Shown: in pieces, positions 30,129-37,459 of the stretch
How the letters are laid out: each line of letters starts with the position of its first letter
Numbering within the stretch: the first letter of the stretch is position 1
Source of the DNA: Alphaproteobacteria bacterium
GTDB lineage: Bacteria > Pseudomonadota > Alphaproteobacteria > Rhodospirillales > Rhodospirillaceae
Direction of reading: 5' to 3'
Length of the DNA stretch: 37,459 nucleotides
Assembly: GCA_030432435.1 (NCBI GenBank)
Contig: JAUIGX010000006.1
Coordinates: 1-37,459, forward strand
Translations under genes and position numbers: made by a program
Notes under the pieces: generated by a model
What the model was told of the DNA's origin: nothing
The model's input: the letters and a program-made list of their open reading frames with translations, nothing else
The model's database searches: none

Positions 30129-31832
30129 ATGCGGGCAATCACCCACATTGAGGTGTATGCCGCCAAGGGCGGGCGCTGGGCGCTGCACAGCCGCGTGCTG
30201 GAAAATGAGCGCGGCCTGGCGATGGACACAGCCAGAGAGCTGAGCAACGACACCGATACCCCGACCCTAGTTCTCGAAGAACGCCTCGAGATGGAAACCG
30301 GCAATGTGCAGGTGGAAATCATCTACCGGAGCGCTGGCGCCACATCCGATATACTAGGCCCGGCGTCCGGCATGGACGTAACTTCCCGCGTTATTATGGT
30401 CGCGCTCAATGCCTTCGGGATCGGAGCCATTGTGGCCGTGGTATCCGCCGTTTTATTTTCGGCCGCCCAATCATCGTCCAGTTACGGATTTTTTCTACTT
30501 CTCGTTTTCGGCGTCGCCACGCTTGGGTCGGGGCTTTTGTTGTTCAAATACTATGTCCCCATGGACTTCATTCTATGGCGGCGCAAAACACCGGACTCCC
30601 AGCAGCGCACCTTGCAGGCTCTTCAGCACGGCGTAGAAAACCCAACGGCAGAGTCTCCTCACTCCTACCGCAAGTCTGCTTATAAAAATGAACCGCGGCC
30701 TGCGCCGCCGCCGCGCAGCACAGAGTCAAACATGGAGCAGACCTCGTTTCATATCGGCGAGTCCCCGCAAGACGACGATGCACCGCCTGAACTTGACAAC
30801 TCTGACGCCGCTGAAAGCACGGAAGGCACCGTCGCTGACGATGCGGCTGCGATCGAAGACGACCGGCTCAAAGAGCCGCGCGATCGCCTTACGGCATTTG
30901 CGACAAACTCTTTTGCCGAAGTTCTGACTGCTCGACCCGAAATGCAGGCCTTCGAACGTTACGGTGTCAATTTGTATATCGCGGGAGCTGCGATACCACT
31001 GGCAGGACACTACCGCCTTGATGAGCCGGCAAAAATAAAGCTTCTGCAGCATGCGCTGGAGCAAGCCGGAACGAATTCTGAGGCAGCTAAATCATTTTGT
31101 GAACGGTTGGATAGCGCCGTACAACGACCTCGCTACCGCAAACTTATGGATGCCGGGCAAGCAGCCATGACCGCCTTGCTGAATGGAACCAAATCACGCC
31201 AAGCCCCGCTGCCAGAATTGATTCAACAGTGGGCCGAACGAACAGAGCAAACGACCGACACAAAACCCGTTACCTTCTTACTCACCGACATTGTCGGATC
31301 GACGGCGATGACCAGCAAACTTGGAAACTCCGGCGCACAAAAAGTGGTGCGAGCCCACAACACGCTCGTTCGGGCGGCAACAAAACGGCATAAAGGCACC
31401 GAGGTGAAGCACACTGGCGATGGCTTGCTGGTAACTTTTCCAAATCCAGTCGCGGCCGTGCGCGCCGCAAGCGAAATTCAGCAGGAAGCCCTGGCCTACA
31501 CACTCGACAACCCTGACGCACCGCTTGAACTGCGGGTAGGCTTAAATGCAGGCAGCGCCGGGTTTGAAGACGGCGAATACTTCGGCGAGCCGGTTTTGCT
31601 GTTGGGCGGCATTTGCGATGCGGCCAAAACCGGCCACATCGCTTGCTCTGTGCATATTCAATCGAAATGCGGTGGGGCGGGGTTTCACTTCACCGACCTC
31701 GGAGAAGTCGCCGTCAAGGGCACTCCACAGCCACAACATTTGTTCGATGTGGAATGGAAGCCGAAACCTCGCGCGCCGAAAGACGAACTCGAGTACCGGC
31801 AGATCGGAACGCAAAACCCACCGGCGAGTTGA
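30129..31832 (+). CDS. Membrane-anchored class III nucleotide cyclase with atypical active site
   Basis: A 567-residue protein. An N-terminal soluble part (residues 1-80) precedes two membrane helices (about 88-110 and 120-141), a long acidic disordered linker (about 155-255), a helical region, and a C-terminal class III cyclase domain (about 380-545). The two metal-binding Asp residues are present, D387 in LLTDIVGST and D431 in KHTGDGLLVTF, and K427 stands near the substrate-Lys position. However, the usual VNxAAR motif reads VLLLGGI at 489-495, so the Asn and Arg that stabilise the transition state appear to be L490 and G494. It may be inactive, or a sensor. Similar cyclases feed CRP-type proteins, one of which is at 24303-24899. 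Confidence 0.85.
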   Translation: MRAITHIEVYAAKGGRWALHSRVLENERGLAMDTARELSNDTDTPTLVLEERLEMETGNVQVEIIYRSAGATSDILGPASGMDVTSRVIMVALNAFGIGAIVAVVSAVLFSAAQSSSSYGFFLLLVFGVATLGSGLLLFKYYVPMDFILWRRKTPDSQQRTLQALQHGVENPTAESPHSYRKSAYKNEPRPAPPPRSTESNMEQTSFHIGESPQDDDAPPELDNSDAAESTEGTVADDAAAIEDDRLKEPRDRLTAFATNSFAEVLTARPEMQAFERYGVNLYIAGAAIPLAGHYRLDEPAKIKLLQHALEQAGTNSEAAKSFCERLDSAVQRPRYRKLMDAGQAAMTALLNGTKSRQAPLPELIQQWAERTEQTTDTKPVTFLLTDIVGSTAMTSKLGNSGAQKVVRAHNTLVRAATKRHKGTEVKHTGDGLLVTFPNPVAAVRAASEIQQEALAYTLDNPDAPLELRVGLNAGSAGFEDGEYFGEPVLLLGGICDAAKTGHIACSVHIQSKCGGAGFHFTDLGEVAVKGTPQPQHLFDVEWKPKPRAPKDELEYRQIGTQNPPAS

Positions 31833-31846
31833 ACCTTATTGAGACT

Positions 31847-33943
31847 CTAGAATCTCATACGCAACCCGCCCGCAACAACGCGCGGCAAGCCGACCGATAC
31901 TAAACCGTCGGCACTAAGCCCGGCTTCAATCGTGCGATCAAAAACGTTCTCTGCACTTATAAACAAAGTGGCATAGTCGGTGACCGCCATGTCCGCATAG
32001 AGATCAAGCACAGCGTAGCCGGACAAACGACGGACGTTTTGATCGTCGTCGAATTGACTGCTAACGCCCCGGCCTTCCACCTTAAGAGTCCAGCGGTCAT
32101 CGGGCCGCCAGACTGCCGAGACCGTGCCTTGATGGCTAGCGACCTGGGCGAGCCGATTGCCGACCAGCGCCGGTTCATCGGTGCTGCGTTTCACTTTCGG
32201 ATCAGTGTACAGATACCGCAAAGCCATCTCGAACTGACTGGACAGCGCCCATACGGCTTCCGCTTCGACACCGTTCACCTCTATGCGGTCCAAGTTGCGG
32301 CGATGGCGCAACGACCCGCCGCCGGGAACAAAGACTCCCAATTCAGCGTTAAATCCAGGCGTCGTGGTAATCGTGATATTACTCACAGCATCGTTGAGCC
32401 AAACATGGAAAAACGTCGCGTCCAGCTTCAGAACGGCTGACGGCGACCATTCAGCGCCGCCTTCCACGCCCCAAAGACGCTCAGGGTTCAGGTTAGGATT
32501 GGCTTCGGTAATGTCGTTCCCGACGCGAAACGGTCTGTAAAGTTCATTGATGGTGGGGACGCGATACCCGCTGTACGCAACTGCTTTTACGGCCAAGTCG
32601 TCCGCGACCGCGATGTGCGCTCCCGCTCGGAAATTGCCGACGGTACCGTCGCGCACAGGAAACGCATCGTTGCGCAACGAAGATCCATCTGCGATCTCAG
32701 TTTCCACGCGCGAGCCATTGGACTGACGCCAGTAGTCGACACGCCCTCCCGCCGTAAGGGTCACCCCCGGCAACGCCTCCCAGTTTAACTCGGCGAACGC
32801 ACCGGTAATAAGCTGCTCGCCCCCCGCGCTACGATTGCGAGAGAATTTGTCGTTAACGACAAAGAACCTTTCGTTGGCAGAGCCTTCGACATGGCGCAAG
32901 TCGGCCCCCATCTCGACGGAGATCGTCTCGGTCAGCGGCACTCGTACGATTCCGTTTGCCCCGACAGCTGTCGAGGGAACGCTGTACTGGTCCAGAGCCG
33001 GGCTTGCGGTTGTGCGCGCATTGTCGATAGACGCGAATAATGTGCTGAACTTCTGATCGCGGAGATAGACATTGGCTTCCCAGGAAACCTGATCATCGCC
33101 GAGGTAGTGAACAAGACTGGCGCTGCCGTTCGCAATTTGGGTCTGCGATGCCTGCACATCGATACCGTTGATATATCGGTCGTCCGAATATCCGGCACTG
33201 ACGGTCAAGAGCGTGCCGTTGCTAAGGTCGATGCGCGTCCCACCCTGGAACCACCCGCCGCGATTATTCGCCGGTCGGTCAATTGGTCCACGCTGGTCTT
33301 CGCGTAGAAGATATGGACCGTCACTGTCGTGGCCGTTTACCGTTCCAAAAAACTGCGCACGTCCCACGGTGAACTGACCGGAGACCGTGCCTTCCATGCT
33401 GTTCAGGCTATCGCCGCGAATTTCGCCCCAAAGTGTGTTCTCGTCATCTGCACGGGTGCGAACGCGTATAACACCGGCCAGCGCAGAATTGCCCCAAGAC
33501 CCGGCACCTCCGCCGCGGGTCACAATCGTGCTGTCCACGGCTGCAGCCTGCATGCGGCTCCAATCAATCCAGCCGCCAAACGGGTCGTTCTGCGGAATCC
33601 CATCCAAAAGAAGAAGCGTGCGTCCTGCACCGCTGGGGCCAAGGCCTCTAAGGGTAATGCCCTGAGTGGTCGGATGTGCCGCACGACTTGACTGGCGGCG
33701 AAACAGGCCGAATCCAGGAACCGTTTGCAGCACTCCATCAAGGCGAGATTCACCCGAAGTATCGAGTTCTAATCGACCTATGGTAGTGGTGGCGTATATC
33801 TGCTCGCTGGGAGAGGGTGGCAAGTGGCGGGCGGTGACTTCGATCTCTTCGAGCGTCGGCACATTGCTCTGTGCCATGGCTCCTGACGAAACGATGCCGG
33901 CGGCCAAAACACTCGCGCCCCAAATCCATTTCCGACCCGTCAT
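31847..33943 (-). CDS. TonB-dependent outer-membrane receptor, substrate unknown
   Basis: A 698-residue receptor. The start at 33943 is chosen because GGGAGG lies four bases upstream and the sequence then begins a signal peptide (MTGRKWIWGASVLAAGIVSSG, cleavage after AMAQ); the frame starts 17 codons earlier. The TonB-box-like segment is LEEIEVTAR. The plug has HPTTQGITLRGLGPSGAGRTLLLLDGIPQNDPFGG in pieces, and the barrel ends VVAGGLRMRF. It has no His-rich insertion, unlike the receptor at 6322. It is divergent from the cupredoxin operon and convergent with the cyclase gene; a metal complex or siderophore is a reasonable guess. Confidence 0.9.
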   Translation of the reverse strand: MTGRKWIWGASVLAAGIVSSGAMAQSNVPTLEEIEVTARHLPPSPSEQIYATTTIGRLELDTSGESRLDGVLQTVPGFGLFRRQSSRAAHPTTQGITLRGLGPSGAGRTLLLLDGIPQNDPFGGWIDWSRMQAAAVDSTIVTRGGGAGSWGNSALAGVIRVRTRADDENTLWGEIRGDSLNSMEGTVSGQFTVGRAQFFGTVNGHDSDGPYLLREDQRGPIDRPANNRGGWFQGGTRIDLSNGTLLTVSAGYSDDRYINGIDVQASQTQIANGSASLVHYLGDDQVSWEANVYLRDQKFSTLFASIDNARTTASPALDQYSVPSTAVGANGIVRVPLTETISVEMGADLRHVEGSANERFFVVNDKFSRNRSAGGEQLITGAFAELNWEALPGVTLTAGGRVDYWRQSNGSRVETEIADGSSLRNDAFPVRDGTVGNFRAGAHIAVADDLAVKAVAYSGYRVPTINELYRPFRVGNDITEANPNLNPERLWGVEGGAEWSPSAVLKLDATFFHVWLNDAVSNITITTTPGFNAELGVFVPGGGSLRHRRNLDRIEVNGVEAEAVWALSSQFEMALRYLYTDPKVKRSTDEPALVGNRLAQVASHQGTVSAVWRPDDRWTLKVEGRGVSSQFDDDQNVRRLSGYAVLDLYADMAVTDYATLFISAENVFDRTIEAGLSADGLVSVGLPRVVAGGLRMRF

Positions 33944-34063
33944 AGTCCCTCCCGAGAACAAAATATAAGGTGTTGAAGCGCCTACCCTTATCAAAAAAGC
34001 ATCTGAGGCAACAAGATAACCCTACTTCTTGCGGTTCGATGCTGGTATTCGCGCCGTGATCAG

Positions 34064-34759
34064 TTGATTATACTGAGTAAAACAGTGTTGGGGCGCATAC
34101 TCGTGTGTAACAAAGCGTGTCGATTGGCCTCATTGGTGGTGGGGCTGCTTTCTTTTAGTGAGCCAGGGTACGCAGGCAACATTAGTGCCGCGATCGTGCA
34201 GAACGACGGCACGCCCATTCAAAGTGCGGTCATCAGTGTAAGGGGCAAGGGGCAAGCTCCGGCAACCGCGGCGGCCGGCACACGAGCCACCATGACACAG
34301 AGCGGGCAGCAGTTCAGCCCTTACGTGCTTCCAGTCCAGGCCGGAACCACGGTTGAGTTTCCGAACCGAGACCCCTTTCGCCACCACGTCTATTCATTTG
34401 CGGCCGCAAAAGTCTTCGAGCTTAAACTTTATGACTCCTCCGAAGCCGAAACGATGCTCTTCGATAAAGAAGGCGTTATCCCGCTCGGGTGCAATATTCA
34501 CGACAACATGCTCGCGTACATCTATGTCGTGAGCACGCCGCATTTCGGACGGACGGATAAAAACGGCAAAGCTGCCATCGAGGGGCTGCCCGCCGGCGAT
34601 TACACAGTCGAAGCTTGGCATCCGGATCAGCGTTCAAGTCCGGAAACGGCAGAGATAACGGTCACCACCGATGGAACGGTCTCCGTTCAATTTGAGATGG
34701 ACCTCAAGCGGTCGCGGCGGCAGGAAAAGCCCGGCGCATTCGACGACACCGAATACTAA
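34064..34759 (+). CDS. Periplasmic cupredoxin-like protein (methylamine-utilisation-protein type)
   Basis: A protein of up to 231 residues; the start is uncertain (TTG 34064, GTG 34085, TTG 34088 or GTG 34103), none with a strong ribosome site. A hydrophobic signal (CRLASLVVGLLSFSEPGYAG) is followed by a cupredoxin fold. Type 1 copper ligands are visible: H107 or H108 in DPFRHHVYSF, C143 and H146 in LGCNIHDNML, and M149. A carboxypeptidase-regulatory-like beta-sandwich follows (GKAAIEGLPAGDYTVEAWHP). Proteins of this type are often annotated as methylamine utilisation protein or plastocyanin-like. It is the first gene of an operon with a GGDEF-EAL protein and an envelope protein. Confidence 0.8.
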   Translation: MIILSKTVLGRILVCNKACRLASLVVGLLSFSEPGYAGNISAAIVQNDGTPIQSAVISVRGKGQAPATAAAGTRATMTQSGQQFSPYVLPVQAGTTVEFPNRDPFRHHVYSFAAAKVFELKLYDSSEAETMLFDKEGVIPLGCNIHDNMLAYIYVVSTPHFGRTDKNGKAAIEGLPAGDYTVEAWHPDQRSSPETAEITVTTDGTVSVQFEMDLKRSRRQEKPGAFDDTEY

Positions 34760-34773
34760 ATCGGAGCCCCCAG

Positions 34774-37164
34774 GTGTTTCAGACCTTTCAAACGCGACTG
34801 GTTCTGTTTTTCGGACTGCTGTTCTTGGTTGTCGGCATCGCGACGCTGTTGCTGGTGCGCAACGCCATCCAAAACAACATCTTCGATCAAGCGCGCGCGC
34901 AATTGGTGACCACGAACGATATTTTCAATATTCAGGTCAAAACTACGGCTGAATCGCTCGAAGACGGCTCTGCCGTTGTCGCGCAGGACTTTGGATTCCG
35001 TCAGGCAGTTGCAACGGATGACCGCCCCACCATTTTGTCCGCGCTCAACAATCTTGCGGCACGCATCAACGCCGACCGTGCTTTTCTGGTGTCCCTGGAC
35101 AACATCGTTTTAGCCGACACCGCCATGGATGCCGACGCCGTCAACTCATCCGCGGCCGCCTTTGCGTTTCCAGACATGATCGAAACCGCCGACATCGAGG
35201 GCAGTACCACGGCCGCGGCCGTCTTGGATGAAGAAATTTATCAGCTGGTGGTCGTTCCGGTGCTCGCGCCGGTGCCCATTGCCTGGATTGTGGTCGGCGT
35301 GGAAATCGATGACGCATTCGCCATGAGCCTGCAGCAAGCGTCGACCGTGCCCGCCGAGGTCACGTTTGCCTATGAGAGCGGTCAGCATGGATGGCGAACT
35401 CCTGCGTCCACATTGAACACGGACTTACGGGCAATTCTTGCCGGCGCCCTTACAAACGATACGCGCTTCATGGGCGAGCCGGGAACTCTTGCCATGGGCA
35501 CCAGCGACTACGTGACGCTGGTCGAACCCTTGTCGGAGTCCGGCGAGGGTTCGCATGTAAATATCGTGCTTCAGTACTCACTGGATGTCGCCCTGCAGCC
35601 ATATCAGCCCCTATTCTTCTCGCTGCTGATCCTCGCCGCAGCGGCGCTGACGCTGACGCTGGTTGCCGCGGCTGTCATCGCCAACAGCATCGCGAAACCG
35701 ATCCGCCAGCTCGACACGGCGGCACGGCGTATTCAAGACGGTCGCTACGACGAAAAAATCACTATTTCGCAGAAAGATGAATTGGGCCGACTGTCAGAAA
35801 CCTTCAATCAGATGATGGACGGCATCGCCGAGCGCGAAGAACGGATAGCTTATCAAGCCCGCCACGACTCTCCGTCCGGTCTGCCCAACAGAATGTCGTT
35901 TGAAGGCCACGTGGCCGACATGATCGTAGCGCGCCAAGCCGGACCCAGCGTCTTCAGTGTTCTGCTTTTACAAATCGGCCGTTTCTCAGAAATCAACAGT
36001 ACGCTCGGCCATGAGACCGGCGAGCAACTGGTCCGTAGGATCGGCAAAAGTTTGCAGGAAATCGTACCGGGTTCCGGCACTGTCGCGCGTCACTCGAACA
36101 GCATCCTCGCCGTAGCGCTTGATGAACATGATACATCAAAAGTGAAAGCAATCGTTGATCGCATTTTACACTTTTTCGAAGATGCCATCAGCATTGGCGG
36201 CTTGAACATTGACGTCACCATAACCATTGGGGGAGCGCGCTATCCAGATCATGGCACGACCAGCCGCGTGCTGCTGCAACACGCCGACACCGCGATCTAT
36301 GAAGCGAAACGCGCCGGCAGCACGTACATGGTCTATGATCCGGATCTAGACCCTCACAAGCCCGAACGACTTTCGATGATGGGCGAATTGCGCCGCGGCC
36401 TCGATGAAGGGCAATTCAAATTTTACTATCAGCCCAAAGTGGACATCGCCACCGGCACAGTGACAGCCGTGGAAGCCTTGATCCGCTGGATTCACCCCGA
36501 GCGCGGGTTTATGCCGCCTGACTTATTCATTCCGATGGCCGAGCAGACCGGCAACATCAAGAAATTGACAAACTGGGCTCTAGATAACGTTGTGAAACAA
36601 TCTCGGGCGTGGAGCGACAAGGGCATTCATGTAAAAATCGGCGTGAATTTATCGGCCCACGACCTTACCAATCGGCATCTTCCCGCGCAGATCGGCAAAC
36701 TGCTCGCGGATCACAATGTCCGGGCTGAAAGCCTCATTCTCGAAATTACCGAAAGCGCGGTTATGGAGGATCCCACTCGCGCGATGGAAGTGCTCAAAGA
36801 ACTCAACGCCATGGATCTGACGCTGTCCATTGACGACTACGGGACCGGATATTCCTCCATGGCCTATCTGAAAAGCCTGCCGGTGCAAGAGATCAAAATC
36901 GACAAGTCCTTTGTTCTAAATCTGGCGGAGAATGCCGGTGATGAGATTTTGGTCCGCTCGACCATTGAATTGGGGCATAATCTGGGGCTGAAGGTCACTG
37001 CCGAGGGTATCGAAGACCAGGGATCTTTGGATATTCTAAAACGATACGGCTGCGAAACAGGCCAAGGGTATTTCATCAGCAAGCCCGTCCCGGTCCAGGA
37101 CTTTGAGGAGTTCTATGCCACATCCCGTTGGTCGCCCAACCGAACCTCACAAGAGCCGGCTTAA
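34774..37164 (+). CDS. Membrane sensor with HAMP, degenerate GGDEF and intact EAL domain
   Basis: A 796-residue protein starting at GTG 34774, fourteen bases after the cupredoxin-like gene. Two membrane helices (about residues 8-28 and 280-303) enclose a periplasmic sensor of about 250 residues; then HAMP (about 304-357), GGDEF (about 362-525) and EAL (about 535-785). The GGDEF site reads SNSIL (441-445), so it cannot make c-di-GMP, though DSPSGLPNR is retained. The EAL domain keeps E567 in VEALIRW, N625, the EITES segment, D687-D688 in IDDYGTGYSS and IKIDKSF, and so should degrade c-di-GMP. The neighbouring cupredoxin-like protein suggests copper or redox input. Confidence 0.9.
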   Translation: MFQTFQTRLVLFFGLLFLVVGIATLLLVRNAIQNNIFDQARAQLVTTNDIFNIQVKTTAESLEDGSAVVAQDFGFRQAVATDDRPTILSALNNLAARINADRAFLVSLDNIVLADTAMDADAVNSSAAAFAFPDMIETADIEGSTTAAAVLDEEIYQLVVVPVLAPVPIAWIVVGVEIDDAFAMSLQQASTVPAEVTFAYESGQHGWRTPASTLNTDLRAILAGALTNDTRFMGEPGTLAMGTSDYVTLVEPLSESGEGSHVNIVLQYSLDVALQPYQPLFFSLLILAAAALTLTLVAAAVIANSIAKPIRQLDTAARRIQDGRYDEKITISQKDELGRLSETFNQMMDGIAEREERIAYQARHDSPSGLPNRMSFEGHVADMIVARQAGPSVFSVLLLQIGRFSEINSTLGHETGEQLVRRIGKSLQEIVPGSGTVARHSNSILAVALDEHDTSKVKAIVDRILHFFEDAISIGGLNIDVTITIGGARYPDHGTTSRVLLQHADTAIYEAKRAGSTYMVYDPDLDPHKPERLSMMGELRRGLDEGQFKFYYQPKVDIATGTVTAVEALIRWIHPERGFMPPDLFIPMAEQTGNIKKLTNWALDNVVKQSRAWSDKGIHVKIGVNLSAHDLTNRHLPAQIGKLLADHNVRAESLILEITESAVMEDPTRAMEVLKELNAMDLTLSIDDYGTGYSSMAYLKSLPVQEIKIDKSFVLNLAENAGDEILVRSTIELGHNLGLKVTAEGIEDQGSLDILKRYGCETGQGYFISKPVPVQDFEEFYATSRWSPNRTSQEPA

Positions 37165-37459
37165 ACCGCTGCCCGTTAAAACGGCATACATGGGCGCGGC
37201 AACCGGTGTCCTTTTTCTCATTGCTTGTACCGCCGGGAGCTTATCCGGCGCCCATGCGCAAGACTCCGGCCTATTTCCGGACGGCATCGATATTGACGTG
37301 AAAGGTTATATTGAAGGCCGCGCCGTCGCCACGGGGCAAACCCGGAGCTGGGAAGACGGCGGCCTTGGAAAACTTCGCTTCGGAAGTTCACTCGGCGGAA
37401 ACCACCGTGCAATGGTCCGTCTGGAAGGAGCTGCCGTCGCCCGTGTCATGCTTGGCTTC
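37115..37459 (+). CDS. Secreted, probably outer-membrane protein (5' part, runs off the window)
   Basis: A frame opens at ATG 37115, with GAGGAG four bases upstream, overlapping the 3' end of the GGDEF-EAL gene by 50 bases, and continues open to the window end (115 residues seen). After a basic lead (HKSRLKPLPVK) comes a signal peptide (YMGAATGVLFLIACTAGSLS, cleavage near AHAQ). The mature part (IDIDVKGYIEGRAVATGQTR, SWEDGGLGKLRFG) has alternating strands like the start of a beta-barrel porin-type protein. The overlap implies translational coupling. Its full length and family cannot be judged. Confidence 0.78.
   Translation, partial: MPHPVGRPTEPHKSRLKPLPVKTAYMGAATGVLFLIACTAGSLSGAHAQDSGLFPDGIDIDVKGYIEGRAVATGQTRSWEDGGLGKLRFGSSLGGNHRAMVRLEGAAVARVMLGF

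Overview
The window looks like a chromosomal segment of an alphaproteobacterium. Supporting evidence: a suf operon headed by an Rrf2 regulator, a Fur-family Zur with an AT-rich palindromic box, an ECF-type general-stress promoter (GGAAC-N16-CGTT) ahead of a CsbD gene, a SapC-family protein and 17-kDa-antigen-type C-terminal domains. No genus can be named from the sequence alone. I see no tRNA, rRNA, CRISPR array, transposase or prophage gene.

Layout. (1) 1-2129, minus: Fe-S assembly operon rrf2-sufB-sufC (sufC cut by the window edge) with a palindromic operator upstream, then a lone formyltransferase-like gene (2293-2991, plus). (2) 3044-11955: a zinc-acquisition island built around one Zur-box-like palindrome at 9771-9784. 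Leftward run znuA, a small Cys/His protein, a ZnuD-like TonB receptor with two His/Glu-rich insertions, a ZrgA-like DUF2796 protein, a DUF3299 protein, and a LolD/MacB-like ATPase and permease. Rightward run zur, znuC and znuB. Together these could carry zinc from the outer membrane through the periplasm to the cytoplasm. (3) 12043-14782: an orphan KdpD-like kinase and KdpE-like regulator without kdpFABC.

(4) 14993-20196: single genes: a Lipoprotein_15 repeat protein, a bacterial PH-domain membrane protein, an aminoglycoside-phosphotransferase-fold kinase, a small secreted protein with a strong terminator, an ECF sigma factor with its own terminator, a possible small membrane protein, and a short-chain dehydrogenase. 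(5) 20268-25258: an OmpR/EnvZ-type two-component pair divergent from two envelope proteins with related C-terminal domains, then a cyclic-nucleotide-binding-domain protein and CsbD. (6) 25365-29068: an AI-2E/PerM-type transporter, a tandem DUF1330 protein, a 170-bp nest of inverted repeats, YaaA and an AlkA-like glycosylase.

(7) 29202-31832: a SapC-family protein and a membrane-anchored class III nucleotide cyclase in which the usual Asn/Arg catalytic pair appears replaced. (8) 31847-37459: a TonB-dependent receptor divergent from a three-gene operon of a periplasmic cupredoxin-like protein, a membrane GGDEF-EAL protein with a ruined GGDEF site and an intact EAL site, and a secreted protein cut by the window end.

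The parts most worth attention are the zinc island with its non-canonical ABC cassette, the cupredoxin/EAL operon, the odd cyclase and the intergenic palindrome nest at 27259-27427.
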